Below, in pieces: positions 1 through 8,537 of a stretch of 64,000 nucleotides of DNA (positions are counted from its first letter, which is position 1; each line of letters begins with the position of its first letter). The stretch covers positions 372,001 through 436,000 of the forward strand of contig NZ_JAFFZE010000012.1 in assembly GCF_025165815.1 (NCBI RefSeq). The letters run 5' to 3'. The notes below the pieces were generated by a model. That model saw only the letters and a program-made list of their open reading frames with translations, was not told the origin of the DNA and made no database searches. A program made the translations under genes and the position numbers. The DNA comes from Actinophytocola gossypii (GTDB lineage Bacteria > Actinomycetota > Actinomycetes > Mycobacteriales > Pseudonocardiaceae).

Positions 1-115
1 GATGACCGCGAAAACCCACATCAACCGAGCCATGACCAAACTCCACGCCCGCGACCGCGCCCAACTCGTAGTCCTCGCCTACGAATCCGGCCTGGTAACC
101 CCGCGCAACTCCTGA
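1..115 (+). CDS. C-terminal end of a LuxR/NarL-type DNA-binding regulator (partial)
   Basis: The reading frame is open from base 2 and closes with TGA at 113-115; the gene begins outside the window. The 37 visible residues run from TAKTHINRAMTKL to a short tail after VVLAYESGLV. This is the recognition helix and dimerisation helix of a LuxR/NarL-type helix-turn-helix domain, as at the end of two-component response regulators (family knowledge: they bind promoter DNA after phosphorylation of an N-terminal receiver domain). The receiver domain cannot be checked, so response regulator is an inference. Confidence 0.8.
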   Translation, partial: MTAKTHINRAMTKLHARDRAQLVVLAYESGLVTPRNS

Positions 116-304
116 CATCCACGGTCCGCGGAGGGCCCGCCGCGGCTGTACCGCACCCGGACCCAACGCGACTCGGCTCGCCGGAACCCGGACTGCCGGG
201 TGAGTTCGCGGCGAGGGTGGCCCGGCACCGGGACTCGACGGCCGCCGGATCGCGTGCCGTGTCGACCATCGGGGCCGCCCGATCCGGCACCACCGTCATG
301 ATGC

Positions 305-1036
305 TCAGACGGCGGCCGCGTCCAGTGCTTCGACGAGGCTGGCGGAGTAGTTGGTCGGCCCGTTCAGCTCCTTGGTGTCGAACCAGTGGGTGTGCGTGAC
401 CTTCAGGGTGACCTTCTTTCCCTGCGGGCCGAGGGCCCGCACGACCGTGCCCGGTGGGATCGGCGTCGTCGTGGGGGTGTGGTTCTCCTCCACTCCCTGG
501 AGTTCCACGAGCACCCCTGCCGCGAGCTCGGCGGACGTGAGTTCCGAGTCGGTCACGCTCACGGCGGCCAGCAACTGGTAGTCGGGCTTCTTCGTCATGT
601 AGTGCGTCACGTGCGCCTCCTGGCCGTTCCCGAACAGCAGGTACGAGGGCTTGGGCGGGTAGTCCCCGTTGTCCAGGAACTGCCGGTTGTGCAGTACGGC
701 GGTGATTTCCACCGGGACGTCCGACACGATCGGCTTGGCGTCGTGGAGGTCGTTGTCGACCACCTTGAGGATCGAGCCGGTGAACTTCCGCTCGGTCACC
801 ATCTTTTCGAGCAGCAGCTTCTCCTGGTTGACGACGACGAACGTCGCCGTCGGCGCCGCGTGCCGAGCGTCGAGGTAGGTCTTCCCGACCTTGGCGCTGA
901 ACCCGAACGTCGCGACCACCTGGTAGCGGTGGGCCGCCATCGTGAACATCGCCAGGTGACCGCCGTACACAACCTGGTCACCCATCAGTACGAAGCCGTG
1001 GATGTCCGGTGTCTCCTCGTCGTGGGACGTGGTCAT
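305..1036 (-). CDS. Uncharacterised 243-aa protein, partner of the PLP decarboxylase
   Basis: No family is recognised. The protein begins MTTSHDEETPDIHGF, has no signal peptide or membrane segment, and alternates short hydrophobic strands with charged turns (for example YQVVATFGF and ATFVVVNQEKLLLEK), suggesting a mostly beta soluble fold. The ATG at 1036 is preceded by GGAAGGA, which overlaps the stop codon of the upstream decarboxylase; the two genes are only 12 bp apart and are almost certainly co-transcribed and translationally coupled. A role linked to the decarboxylase (product handling, maturation) is plausible from context only. Confidence 0.75.
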   Translation of the reverse strand: MTTSHDEETPDIHGFVLMGDQVVYGGHLAMFTMAAHRYQVVATFGFSAKVGKTYLDARHAAPTATFVVVNQEKLLLEKMVTERKFTGSILKVVDNDLHDAKPIVSDVPVEITAVLHNRQFLDNGDYPPKPSYLLFGNGQEAHVTHYMTKKPDYQLLAAVSVTDSELTSAELAAGVLVELQGVEENHTPTTTPIPPGTVVRALGPQGKKVTLKVTHTHWFDTKELNGPTNYSASLVEALDAAAV

Positions 1037-1048
1037 GGCCGGTCCTTC

Positions 1049-2734
1049 CTAGAACGCGTTGCCGGAGAGGCGCACCAGGGCCAGGCGCGCGACGTCGTCG
1101 GTGTCGGCCGAGCCGTCCACGTAGGTCGCCAGGTCAGTGCCGCCACGCTGCACCGGCATGCTGACCGGGCCGGACTTGGCAAGGTCGGCGACCAGCGCGT
1201 CGACCACTTCCTTCGTGACGTGGGGCATCACGTACAGGTGTGCGTAGTGGACCACCCTGTCCCCCACCTGGAGCGGGACCGTGGCCAACGAGTACTTGTG
1301 CACGAGTTCGGGCGGTGGCTGCTTGAACCGCACCGTGAGCGCCAGTGGCGTTCGCGCGGCCTCCCACGTGCCGCCCAGTTCCCTGAGCCTCTTCTCCGCG
1401 TGGTCGGTGACCTCCAGCGCCCTGCGGATCATCGTCATCTGGTCGCGCTCGGAGTGCTTGGCCAAGAAGTGCCACATGACCAGGGGCGAGAACGCGTTGC
1501 GCGACCCGCCGAACGTGGTGTCCGGCGACCCGATCACGGCGGGCTGCTCGGGCGGCTGCATCTGGAGGTTCGCCTTGGTCATGAACACGCCGCAGGGCCA
1601 TGGCGCGCCGGGGTACTTGTGCCCACTGGTGACGATGGAGGCGACCTCGGGGATGCGGAAGTCGAACTTCGGGAGCGGGGTCGCCGGCTTGATCTCGCCG
1701 GCGTCGACGAGCTTCTCCACGAACGGTGCGTAGGTCGCGGCGAGTGCGCCGTCGACGTGAATCCAGTGGCCGGTGCGCTCGTCGACCAGCTCGTTGCCGT
1801 TCTCGTCGCGGCCGTAGCGGACCTTGCGCTTGTCCAGCCCGTAGCGGGCGAAGATCGGCCGCAGCCGATCGCAGATGCCGGCGACGTCGTCGTAGGCACC
1901 CTTGAACGTGCTGCCGTAGTTGAGGTTGATCACCACGGGGTGGCCCATGCTCGCGAAGAACTCCACCAGCTTCGTCAGCTTGTCCACGTCGATGCTGCCC
2001 GGTCCGCTGTCTCCGTCGGTGGACGGCACTTCGTGGTCCCACGGCTTGCCCGGGTCCAGCGGGTTGGCGTACGGGTACAGCTTCGTGCCGACCTCGTAGA
2101 AGTTCGGGATGTTCAGCACCCGCAGCGCCTTGGCCACCGAGTAGTGCGTGTCGTGCGAGTAGAAGCCCACGGGAGAGTAGGCGTTCTGGTTGTCGACGGG
2201 CGCGGTGTCCTGCACCCAGACGTACTGCGCGCCGCCGTCCTCGGCCGGTTCACGCATGAGGGTCTTGCCGGAAAGGTAGTCGCGGGCGTTCCACAGGGCG
2301 TAGTTGTTGCCCTCGGAGGAACCCATGGTGAGCACGTAGCCCCAGTAGGCGTCCTTTGGCACCTCGCCGTTGACCTTGGTGCGCGGCTTTCCGTGCCACA
2401 GCTTGGCGTAGTAGTCCAGGACCGCGCGCTCGGCCCACCGGGTGTGCAGGGTGAAGTGCGAGTCCTCGAACGGGTCGCCGACGTTGTTGAAGTGGTAGTC
2501 GAGGAACCGGGCCATCGGCTCGCGCAGCTTGAGGTCCTCGTTGGTCTGGTAGCCGAGGAACCTGCTCTGGAGGTCGGCGAAGTAGTTCTCCAGCTTGTCC
2601 AGCACCGCCTTGCGCTGTGGCTCGGGCACACCTTCTGGCGGAAGCGCGAAGTCCTGGTCCGTCGGGGTCGGCGCGGTGTTCGCGCCCGCTGTGCGGGCGT
2701 GGTTGCGTGCCTTGTCTGCGATGGTCATTGTCAC
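1049..2734 (-). CDS. PLP-dependent group II amino-acid decarboxylase (histidine/glutamate decarboxylase type)
   Basis: Cytoplasmic fold-type I decarboxylase of 561 aa that should remove CO2 from an amino acid to give an amine. The N-terminal region has a long helical segment, then MGSSEGNNYALW (cofactor phosphate region, near residue 138), the HVDGA motif near residue 326 (Asp pairs with the PLP pyridine nitrogen) and SGHKYPGAPWPCG near residue 370, whose Lys is the Schiff-base lysine. The motifs fit bacterial histidine-decarboxylase-like proteins, but the substrate cannot be read from sequence. The GTG start at 2734 overlaps the stop of the upstream M20 peptidase remnant (GTGA); an ATG two codons further in is equally well placed behind GGAAGG. 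Confidence 0.88.
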   Translation of the reverse strand: MTMTIADKARNHARTAGANTAPTPTDQDFALPPEGVPEPQRKAVLDKLENYFADLQSRFLGYQTNEDLKLREPMARFLDYHFNNVGDPFEDSHFTLHTRWAERAVLDYYAKLWHGKPRTKVNGEVPKDAYWGYVLTMGSSEGNNYALWNARDYLSGKTLMREPAEDGGAQYVWVQDTAPVDNQNAYSPVGFYSHDTHYSVAKALRVLNIPNFYEVGTKLYPYANPLDPGKPWDHEVPSTDGDSGPGSIDVDKLTKLVEFFASMGHPVVINLNYGSTFKGAYDDVAGICDRLRPIFARYGLDKRKVRYGRDENGNELVDERTGHWIHVDGALAATYAPFVEKLVDAGEIKPATPLPKFDFRIPEVASIVTSGHKYPGAPWPCGVFMTKANLQMQPPEQPAVIGSPDTTFGGSRNAFSPLVMWHFLAKHSERDQMTMIRRALEVTDHAEKRLRELGGTWEAARTPLALTVRFKQPPPELVHKYSLATVPLQVGDRVVHYAHLYVMPHVTKEVVDALVADLAKSGPVSMPVQRGGTDLATYVDGSADTDDVARLALVRLSGNAF

Positions 2735-3083
2735 CTTCCTGTGTTGGTCCGCCCTCCGATCGGGCGAGGAGTTCGGTGGCGGGGCTTGGCGAGCGCGTTG
2801 AGCAGCAGCGCCTCGGCGAGGGTCACGTGCTCCAGCTCGGACCCGCTGACGCTTTCGTTGTCGCCGTGGATGTTGGCCAGCGGTTCCTCGAGCGTGGATC
2901 GCGGAAATCAGCGGGATGGAGCCGCCCTGACCGGCGTGCGCGACAACGGTGCAGGACGACCCCGGACTTGTCGTCGGCCGAGCCGCGCCGGTAGGGCGGG
3001 TTCGGGTCGCGCACGTGATCGTGCGGTCCCTGTTCGGAGATGACGGCGGTCATGGGTTCCTCCGGTGGGCAACAGGCGGACAT
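2731..3083 (-). pseudogene. Decayed M20-family metallopeptidase (internal deletions and frameshift)
   Basis: Three diagnostic blocks of M20 dipeptidases survive in the right order but far too close together. YRRGSADDKSGVVLH (metal-ligand Asp block) is in the frame opening at 3083; GGSIPLISAI is in a second frame near 2900; PLANIHGDNESV (metal-ligand His block) and a C-terminal helix ending in TGA at 2731 are in a third. An intact enzyme is about 450 residues; here roughly 110 codons remain. The stop overlaps the GTG of the decarboxylase, so an original peptidase-decarboxylase operon is likely. Confidence 0.75.
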
Positions 3084-4465
3084 GGGCGTTCGACGCTGTC
3101 ACACAAGGGAAGTAGGCCTTCAGCTGCGGGGACTGGCACCGAGCTGGGCGCTGGATCGGGAGCCCCGCAACCACTCCGCGCCCCACGGGTGCGGGTCGGT
3201 TCGAGCACCGTCGAACTGGAGCACGTTGCCGAACTTCCCATACGGGCAACCATGCCACCGGCCCCCGCTTTCCCGAGGTGTGAAAACCCGATCGGAAGCG
3301 GAGTCCACCTCCACGGGTTGCGCGGCCGGTGGCGCACGGTGAGACCGTTCGGTCCGCGACTACCGCATCAGGGCATCCGATCTCTCGATGTGATTCCACC
3401 TCCCGCTCGGGGACCGGTTGAAGCCGCCCTCCGGCCCACGGCAGGTTCACCGACATCGGCCCGGACTGGTTGGCCGCCGTGGCGCTGACCGTCGGCTCCG
3501 AGCTGTACACCCATAGAACGACAGTGTTGTGAGCTTCCGAGTGCCCTCACACCGTCCGCGACGAACTCCGTCACTGAAGGGAGTGGATCGACGGTACCCA
3601 CAGCGAGCCTGGATGGCTGGCGTTGCCGGACGTCCCACGAACACGTTCGTGGCGGTCGCGGCTCGCCGAGGGGTTGGGCAAGCCCGAGGTCGTACCGCAC
3701 TCCGCGGGCGGGCGCGGCCGGTCACCCTCGAACACCGGGCCCACCTGCGCATCCACCAGCGCGTCTGCCGCTGCTCGCCGTCGCTGCCGCCCGGGTGCTG
3801 GCCAACCAGCGTCCCCACCGCGTGCGCCGCCGTCCTGGAGACCCTGCGCCGCCGTGCCCGGCCCGTCACCGCCGAGCAGGGGCCGCCGTGGTGTCGGTCA
3901 GCCCGCCGCCGGACGTGGCTGCCCGCAACGCTCCATCGCCACCGCTCTGCTCTGCCGCGCCCACACCCACCCTTCTCGCCGACGCCTAGGTTCAGGTGGA
4001 TGGCCGGCCCGTCGAGGACCCCACCCGTCCGACTACTACCGGCCGCTGGTCACCATCGCGCCGACGGTTCGAGCGCACTCGACCCCATCGACGCGACCGT
4101 TTCACTGCCGACCAGGTCAGGTTGGCGGGTTGTGCCGCGGCGGGCCGAACCGCGGATGCCGACGCCGGGTGACGTCCTGGATGAGGCGGACCTCCTGGTT
4201 ACCCAGGTGCAGCGGCACCCCCGCGGATCACGCCGAGTCAACCGGTCACCGCTGGGTGCCGGAGCAGTCGCGCCGGGCCGGCGGCACCGCGCGGGAGTAC
4301 GAGGTGCTGCGACTGCTCGGCGTCCGGTTGGCGACCCCGGAGATCGTCCGTGCCCGGACCGGTGGCACTTGTCACCGATGTTGGCGCGTGCTAACTTCCT
4401 CTCATACGATACCCCCCAACGGTATGCAGTGCAGGTGTCCGTCGAAGAACCCGGAGGTTGCCGTC
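3084..4465. other. 1.4-kb stretch without an intact gene
   Basis: Open frames here are long only because of GC content; their translations are rich in Arg, Pro and Ala and lack recognisable domains. Two short coding-like scraps are visible. Near 3441-3515 on the plus strand the frame reads HGRFTDIGPDWLAAVAL and then TVGSELYTH. Near 4281-4360 REYEVLRLLGVRLATPEIV resembles a LuxR helix-turn-helix. Both look like leftovers of deleted genes. Nothing else can be supported. Confidence 0.5.
4409..4425. promoter_or_regulatory. Inverted repeat ATACC-N7-GGTAT upstream of the small membrane protein
   Basis: ATACC at 4409-4413 and GGTAT at 4421-4425 are exact inverted repeats around CCCCAAC, and an outer CATAC/GTATG pair also matches. 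The site ends 40 bp before the GTG of the next gene and lies in locally AT-richer DNA, as expected for an operator or promoter. A metal-type (CsoR-like) operator is a guess from the C-rich core. Confidence 0.4.
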
Positions 4466-4891
4466 GTGAGAGGTCCGATCTGGAATTTCGTTCGGCATCT
4501 GCTCGAGATGACCGCTGCCATGTTCGTCGGCATGTTCGCCCTCGGCATGCCGGCCAGAATGTTGTGGGAATGGCTCGGTTGGACCGCCCTGACCGAGGAC
4601 ACGGTGCCGCGGACACTGCTGATGGCGACCTACATGACCATCGGCATGTCGCTGTGGATGCGTTTCCGCGGGTGCGGCTGGCCGGCGGTGCGGGACATGG
4701 CGTTGGCGATGTTCCTGCCGTTCGTGGCCATGTACCCTGCCTACTTCGCGGGCTGGGTCACGACGACCGCGGTCATGGTCGTCGGGCACGTGCTCATGGT
4801 GCCGGCCATGGTCGTGGCGATGTTGCTCCGCGTCGACGAGTACACCCGGGGCCACGCACACCGGCCACGGGAAGCGGCGTTCCAGGCGTGA
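4466..4891 (+). CDS. Small multi-pass membrane protein
   Basis: A 141-aa protein with three to four hydrophobic segments: MTAAMFVGMFALGMPARML, LLMATYMTIGMSLWM, ALAMFLPFVAMYPAYFAGW and AVMVVGHVLMVPAMVVAMLL, all unusually Met-rich. The GTG at 4466 is chosen because GGAGG lies 8 bp upstream and the frame before it does not look coding. Similar short Met-rich proteins in actinobacteria are often labelled hypothetical or, doubtfully, FliP-like. The Met content and the upstream C-rich palindrome might hint at metal (copper) handling, but this is inference. It is convergent with the next gene. Confidence 0.75.
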   Translation: MRGPIWNFVRHLLEMTAAMFVGMFALGMPARMLWEWLGWTALTEDTVPRTLLMATYMTIGMSLWMRFRGCGWPAVRDMALAMFLPFVAMYPAYFAGWVTTTAVMVVGHVLMVPAMVVAMLLRVDEYTRGHAHRPREAAFQA

Positions 4892-4918
4892 CCCGGAACG
4901 GGTCGGTGGTGAACACCG
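4890..4918. terminator. Paired hairpins between convergent genes
   Basis: GACCCG-GAA-CGGGTC (4890-4904) is followed at once by CGGTG-GTGAA-CACCG (4904-4918). They fill the 33-bp gap between two convergent genes and neither is followed by a clear T-run, so bidirectional termination is inferred from position and structure only. Confidence 0.4.
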
Positions 4919-4924
4919 TCCGGG

Positions 4925-6076
4925 TCAGTTCCGCCGGTACCGCTGGGTGGGTGTGGTGCCGTTGTCCGCCTCCCGTGCGACGCGTTCCCGGCGTTCCTGT
5001 TCGCGGTAGCCGTAGGTGGCCTCGCGGACGGCGGTGTCGTTCTCCAGGCCCGAGCCGACCGCGCCGGCGACGGTGCCGAGGACACTGGCCATCAGGGCGA
5101 TGACCACGTAGTCGATCACCCCGACCGGGTGGCCGAGAGTGGTGGCCAGGTACGGGGGCGGGATGACCAGCGCCACCGCGGCGACCGCGATGGCGAGCAT
5201 CGCGAGGAAGAACGCGACGGTGCCGGCGGTGACCGTGAGCAGGGTGCTGGCGTTGCGGAGCCGGACGTGCGCTTCCCGGCCGGATTCGCCGATGCGGGGG
5301 GACTCCCACAGCTGGTGCCTGACGATGATCCACACCACCATCGCGGCGATCGCGGCGACGACCAGTCCGGCCAGCCGGAGTGGGCCCATCGAGGTGGCGA
5401 GGGTCCAGATGCTCGAGTACAGCAGGCCGAACGCGATCCCGGTCAGCGCACCGGCCAGCGCCCTGGACAACCCGCGGAGCAGTCCCCACGGCTGGTTGAC
5501 GCGCACCATCCCGGCCAGCAGGTGCAGCAGTGCCCGTCGGCGCGGGCGGACGATGTCGACCTGGTCGGGATCGTCGGAGGTCGGACTCGGTCGGAACCGG
5601 GCGCTGGGCAGGTGGCGGGCCCGCCACCCGCCGTGCGGACCGACCACGCGCGGATCGTCGGCGAGGAGCCGGGCGATGACCGCCACCACCGCCGCGGTCA
5701 GTCGCCGGCGCAGCCGCCGCCCGCCGAGCGCCGGCAGCGAGACCACCGCGACCCGGTCACGGAGGTGCAGGTTGGCCACCACCACCGTCGAGTCGTCCTG
5801 CATCGGCTGGTCGGTGACGCAGACGACGAGGTCCCAGACGGTGTCGCGGACGTGCTCGCGTGCCTTCTCGGCCAGCTGGCTGTAGTCCGGGTACATCTCC
5901 TCGAACGGGTCGTACACCGTGTCGACCGTCCAGGCGATCGACTCGCTGACCTCGGTGCGCAGCTGGTCGAGCAGCACCTCGTGCAACCGGTCGACGAGGG
6001 TCGCGGGCAAGCCGGGATCAGCGAGCAGGCCGATGGCCACGACGTGCTCGTCTCCGGTGAAACCGGCCGTGCTCAA
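4925..6076 (-). CDS. Membrane protein with N-terminal cytoplasmic domain
   Basis: About 383 aa. The first 140 residues are soluble and read like an alpha/beta domain (VVAIGLLADPGLPATL, WDLVVCVTDQPM, STVVVANLHLRDRVAVVSLP). They are followed by an Arg-rich linker and four to five membrane segments (for example ALAGALTGIAFGLLYSSIW, LAGLVVAAIAAMVVWIIV, VAFFLAMLAIAVAAVALVI, VVIALMASVLGTVAG) and a basic tail. The TTG at 6076 is chosen because GAGGAGGGA sits 6-7 bp upstream. The function is not recognised; the neighbours give no help. Confidence 0.75.
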   Translation of the reverse strand: MSTAGFTGDEHVVAIGLLADPGLPATLVDRLHEVLLDQLRTEVSESIAWTVDTVYDPFEEMYPDYSQLAEKAREHVRDTVWDLVVCVTDQPMQDDSTVVVANLHLRDRVAVVSLPALGGRRLRRRLTAAVVAVIARLLADDPRVVGPHGGWRARHLPSARFRPSPTSDDPDQVDIVRPRRRALLHLLAGMVRVNQPWGLLRGLSRALAGALTGIAFGLLYSSIWTLATSMGPLRLAGLVVAAIAAMVVWIIVRHQLWESPRIGESGREAHVRLRNASTLLTVTAGTVAFFLAMLAIAVAAVALVIPPPYLATTLGHPVGVIDYVVIALMASVLGTVAGAVGSGLENDTAVREATYGYREQERRERVAREADNGTTPTQRYRRN

Positions 6077-6441
6077 GGGTGTTCCCTCCTCGCCGGTGGA
6101 CGTCGGTCGCGCCGGCACCGGCTACCCGGCCGGTGGCCTGGGGAAACGGCCGGGGAGAGGTGGTGTGCCACACCATGGCACGACTCCGCCGCCGGACCGG
6201 TAGCCAGCGTCGCGCTGCTGGCCACTCTCCCACCCGCCGCCCTGGCAACCCGCACGAGCACGCGGCCGGCGTGTTCCGTCCGAGCGCCAGCCGGTCAACC
6301 ATCAACACCCGAAGGCGGTGCGCGGAAACGTCAAGTGGTCCGACGGGAGATCGGCGATGGCCGCAATGACACGCGCGGTCGCGGCCACACGGATCCGAAG
6401 CCGTACGCCTGTCATCAGGCGATCCATCATGGACGGTGAGG

Positions 6442-6684
6442 TCACGCCGCCCGGCGACGGTTCCTCGCCCTGGTACTGGCGGAGGTCCTAGCGGCGCCGC
6501 CCCCGCTGCGGCGGGGCACGGACCGGACGACGTCGACGGGCTCGTCCGCGGGCATGGTCCCGGGCGCGAAATCCGGCTCACGGAAGAGATCCCCGTAGGT
6601 CGTGTCGCCGTGGGCGAGTGCGTTCCGCGCGGGCTCGACGAACGGGTGGCTGAACTGCACGTCGTTGGGTGGTGGCGTGTTGAT
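6442..6684 (-). CDS. Possible small protein with no standard start codon
   Basis: The minus-strand frame ending at 6442 has strong third-position G/C bias and a protein-like, acidic composition (DVQFSHPFVEPARNALAHG, then DTTYGDLFREPDFAPGTM). GAAAGGA lies at a proper distance upstream, but the codon where ATG is expected is ATC (6682-6684) and no ATG or GTG fits the ribosome site. Either a rare ATC start is used, or the start codon has been lost by mutation, or translation begins at the internal GTG of DVQF. No family is recognised. Confidence 0.4.
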   Translation of the reverse strand: MNTPPPNDVQFSHPFVEPARNALAHGDTTYGDLFREPDFAPGTMPADEPVDVVRSVPRRSGGGAARTSASTRARNRRRAA

Positions 6685-6817
6685 GACGAATGTCCTTTCG
6701 AGACAGTGGCTCGTGGTCGCCCGGTCGACGGAGCACGACAGGGCGCGGCAGGATGCTCGCTGTTCAGAACAGCGCGTCACATCGCGGCCACTCCGAAGGA
6801 TCCCATTACCCTCCAAC

Positions 6818-6848
6818 GTACACCACGACACGCCCGCGCATGGTGTAC
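6818..6848. promoter_or_regulatory. 8-bp inverted repeat GTACACCA / TGGTGTAC
   Basis: GTACACCA at 6818-6825 and TGGTGTAC at 6841-6848 are perfect inverted repeats separated by 15 bp (about two helical turns centre to centre). They lie in a gene-free, locally less GC-rich region between the small minus-strand frame and the DUF6292 gene, consistent with an operator for a dimeric or tetrameric regulator. Confidence 0.4.
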
Positions 6849-7116
6849 CGTGAAAATGTCGAGGGCATCCCGCATGTCGACACCGGCGCCGGCCTCGTCG
6901 TCGACGGACCAGGTCTGGTCGTGACGCCGTCCTGGGTCGCGTTCTTCCGGCCCGTTCGCTGGTTTTCGCTCGCCTCGTTGTGCGGATCGGCCCCCGAGCG
7001 TCAACGACCCTGTTCACGGTGATCCGTCCGGAGACGGCCGCGACGGTGTGGCGGCACGGACCGTACCGAACGATGCCGCACCCGACCGCCGAGCCACGCC
7101 TGACGACAGGAGCGCC

Positions 7117-7680
7117 ATGACATCCACCCCGCGATCGCAGTTCAACGAGGCCCGGGCCGAAGCCGAACGGGAACGCGGCGATCAGCGGCGGCGAGCCGTG
7201 CGAACCGTCGCCGGCCAGGCCCGCGACCAGGTCGAGTTCACGGCCATGTTGTCCATGCTCGGCCTGGAGCACTCCGTGCCCGGCCAGGTACCCCTCAGCG
7301 GGCGACTGGCCGTCTACGTCAGCCACGTGGCTGAGGCCGTCGGGGTGCCGACGGAGGCGACCGGGTGCGAGGTGAGCGACACCGCCACCGCCTACCTGGG
7401 CCTCGACCGGCGCCTGCGCACCCGGCCCGACCACGATCTGATGCTGCTCTGGGACGAGCGCCTCGGCTGGTACCTCGCGGTCGAGACCACCCCCGCCGAA
7501 GCACCCGTCGTCCTCGCCTACCTCGACGGCGACACCGTACCGACACCCGACACGGTGGCCCGGTTCGTCGCCGACACGGCATCCGACCAGACCGCGACCA
7601 GAATCCGACCGGTCCCGCTGCCGACCGACCGCGGAGAGCTGGCCGCGCGGATGGCGGCCGTGTGCCCGCTTGTCTCCTGA
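7117..7680 (+). CDS. DUF6292 family protein
   Basis: 187-aa soluble protein. After a charged N-terminal helix it has the layout of DUF6292 proteins common in Pseudonocardiaceae: VRTVAGQARDQVEF and MLSMLGL, then VYVSHVAEAVGVPTEATG, SDTATAYLGLDRRL, and DLMLLWDERLGWYLAVET followed by a Pro-rich strand (APVVLAYLDGD). These proteins are found near XRE/DUF397 regulators and mobile elements; their function is unknown. The ATG at 7117 follows GACAGGA at the right spacing. The longer frame upstream has no coding character. Confidence 0.8.
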   Translation: MTSTPRSQFNEARAEAERERGDQRRRAVRTVAGQARDQVEFTAMLSMLGLEHSVPGQVPLSGRLAVYVSHVAEAVGVPTEATGCEVSDTATAYLGLDRRLRTRPDHDLMLLWDERLGWYLAVETTPAEAPVVLAYLDGDTVPTPDTVARFVADTASDQTATRIRPVPLPTDRGELAARMAAVCPLVS

Positions 7681-7752
7681 CTCTGGGTCAGTGGCACCGC
7701 TCGGCCCAGCACGTCATCGAGGACCGTCGCCGAGCACGGTGCGCCCGGCCCG

Positions 7753-7870
7753 TCACGTGAAGGTGTACGGGTGCGTGGTGCCGCCCCACGCACGGCGCCG
7801 ACGAACGCGTCGAGCCGGTCCTGGTCCTGTTTGTCCCAGTGCACCGGAACCAGCCGACCAAGCCCAGCAC
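7753..7870 (-). pseudogene. C-terminal fragment of a metallo-beta-lactamase-fold gene
   Basis: The frame LVPVHWDKQDQDRLDAF continuing GAVRGAAPRTR matches the C-terminus of the intact gene at 32402-33361 (VVPVHWD, then QDRDRLDAFVDAVRAAAPRTR). A deletion of about 13 codons lies between VHWD and QDRLDAF, and a frameshift separates this from a final THPYTFT-stop that corresponds to TPYTFT-stop of the intact copy. Only the last 40 or so codons remain, with no start. Confidence 0.75.
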
Positions 7871-7894
7871 CCCGCGACCCCGTTGACACTCAAG

Positions 7895-8524
7895 CTAGTG
7901 GAACTCCAGGTCCGCGCGCGTCAGCGGCCGGCCGGGTAACCCGTCGGCAGCGGGCGCGCGCAACCCGTCCATCAGGATCGCGAGCAGGCGGCCGGGAGCG
8001 AGCGCCGCCGCCTGCGGCGGTGCCGCCTGCGTCTGCTTCATCACGTACATGAACAGCAGCGCGAGGTCCCCCACCCCCACGTCGCGACGCAACGCACCTT
8101 CCGCCTGCGCCTTGCGCACGACCTCCTCGAGCATGTCCAGCGCCTGCTCGCGCAGCCGCACCCCTTCCTCGTCCACGCGGATCGCGGCACGCACCAGCGG
8201 CGACTCCGACTGGAAGCCGACGTGCAGCCAGGCCGACTGCCGCATGATCCGCGTCAGCGCGGCCCAGCCGGTCGGCTCCTCGGCGAGCGCCGCGCGGATC
8301 TCGTCGACGACGGTCTGGATCGTCTCCCGGAAGACCGCGCGGATCAGCGTCTCGCGGTCGCCGAACCGCCGGTAGAGCGTGCCGACGCCGACGGAGGCGC
8401 GGCGCGCGATCTCCTCCATCGCCACCTCGGCCCCCCGTTCCGTGAAGATCTCGCGCGCCGCGACCAGGATCTGGTCCCGGTTGCGGCGTGCGTCCGCGCG
8501 CAGCGGGCTGTCCGAAGTCGCCAT
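7895..8524 (-). CDS. TetR family transcriptional repressor
   Basis: 209 aa. Residues 10-57 form a typical TetR helix-turn-helix: RDQILVAAREIFTERG, then MEEIARRASVGVGTLYRRFGD with the recognition helix VGTLYRRF. The C-terminal ligand-binding part is helical, with the hydrophobic LALLFMYVMKQ near residue 155. It is transcribed away from the P450 gene; the short intergenic region carries two inverted repeats. By position it most likely represses itself and the P450, responding to the P450 substrate or a related hydrophobic compound (inference). Confidence 0.88.
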   Translation of the reverse strand: MATSDSPLRADARRNRDQILVAAREIFTERGAEVAMEEIARRASVGVGTLYRRFGDRETLIRAVFRETIQTVVDEIRAALAEEPTGWAALTRIMRQSAWLHVGFQSESPLVRAAIRVDEEGVRLREQALDMLEEVVRKAQAEGALRRDVGVGDLALLFMYVMKQTQAAPPQAAALAPGRLLAILMDGLRAPAADGLPGRPLTRADLEFH

Positions 8525-8537
8525 CCGGGGATTATCC

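Larger units (their letters stand above)
6077..7116. other. 1-kb stretch without a confident gene
   Basis: Apart from the coding-like segment at 6442-6684 and the inverted repeat at 6818-6848, no protein or RNA feature could be supported. Base composition drops around 6780-6850 (ACATCGCGGCC, CCCATTACC), which marks a probable promoter region rather than coding DNA. Confidence 0.5.

Noticed and set aside
386-3043. 885-codon plus-strand open frame
   Set aside because: It is antisense to the decarboxylase and its partner; the translation is dominated by Val, Arg, His and Gly with no domain, a typical shadow in high-GC DNA.
4466-4891. FliP flagellar export protein
   Set aside because: The length and missing FliP motifs argue against it; no other flagellar gene is nearby.
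3529-5103. 524-codon plus-strand open frame
   Set aside because: No ribosome site or domain; Arg/Pro-rich, and its second half is a shadow of the small membrane protein and of the minus-strand gene.
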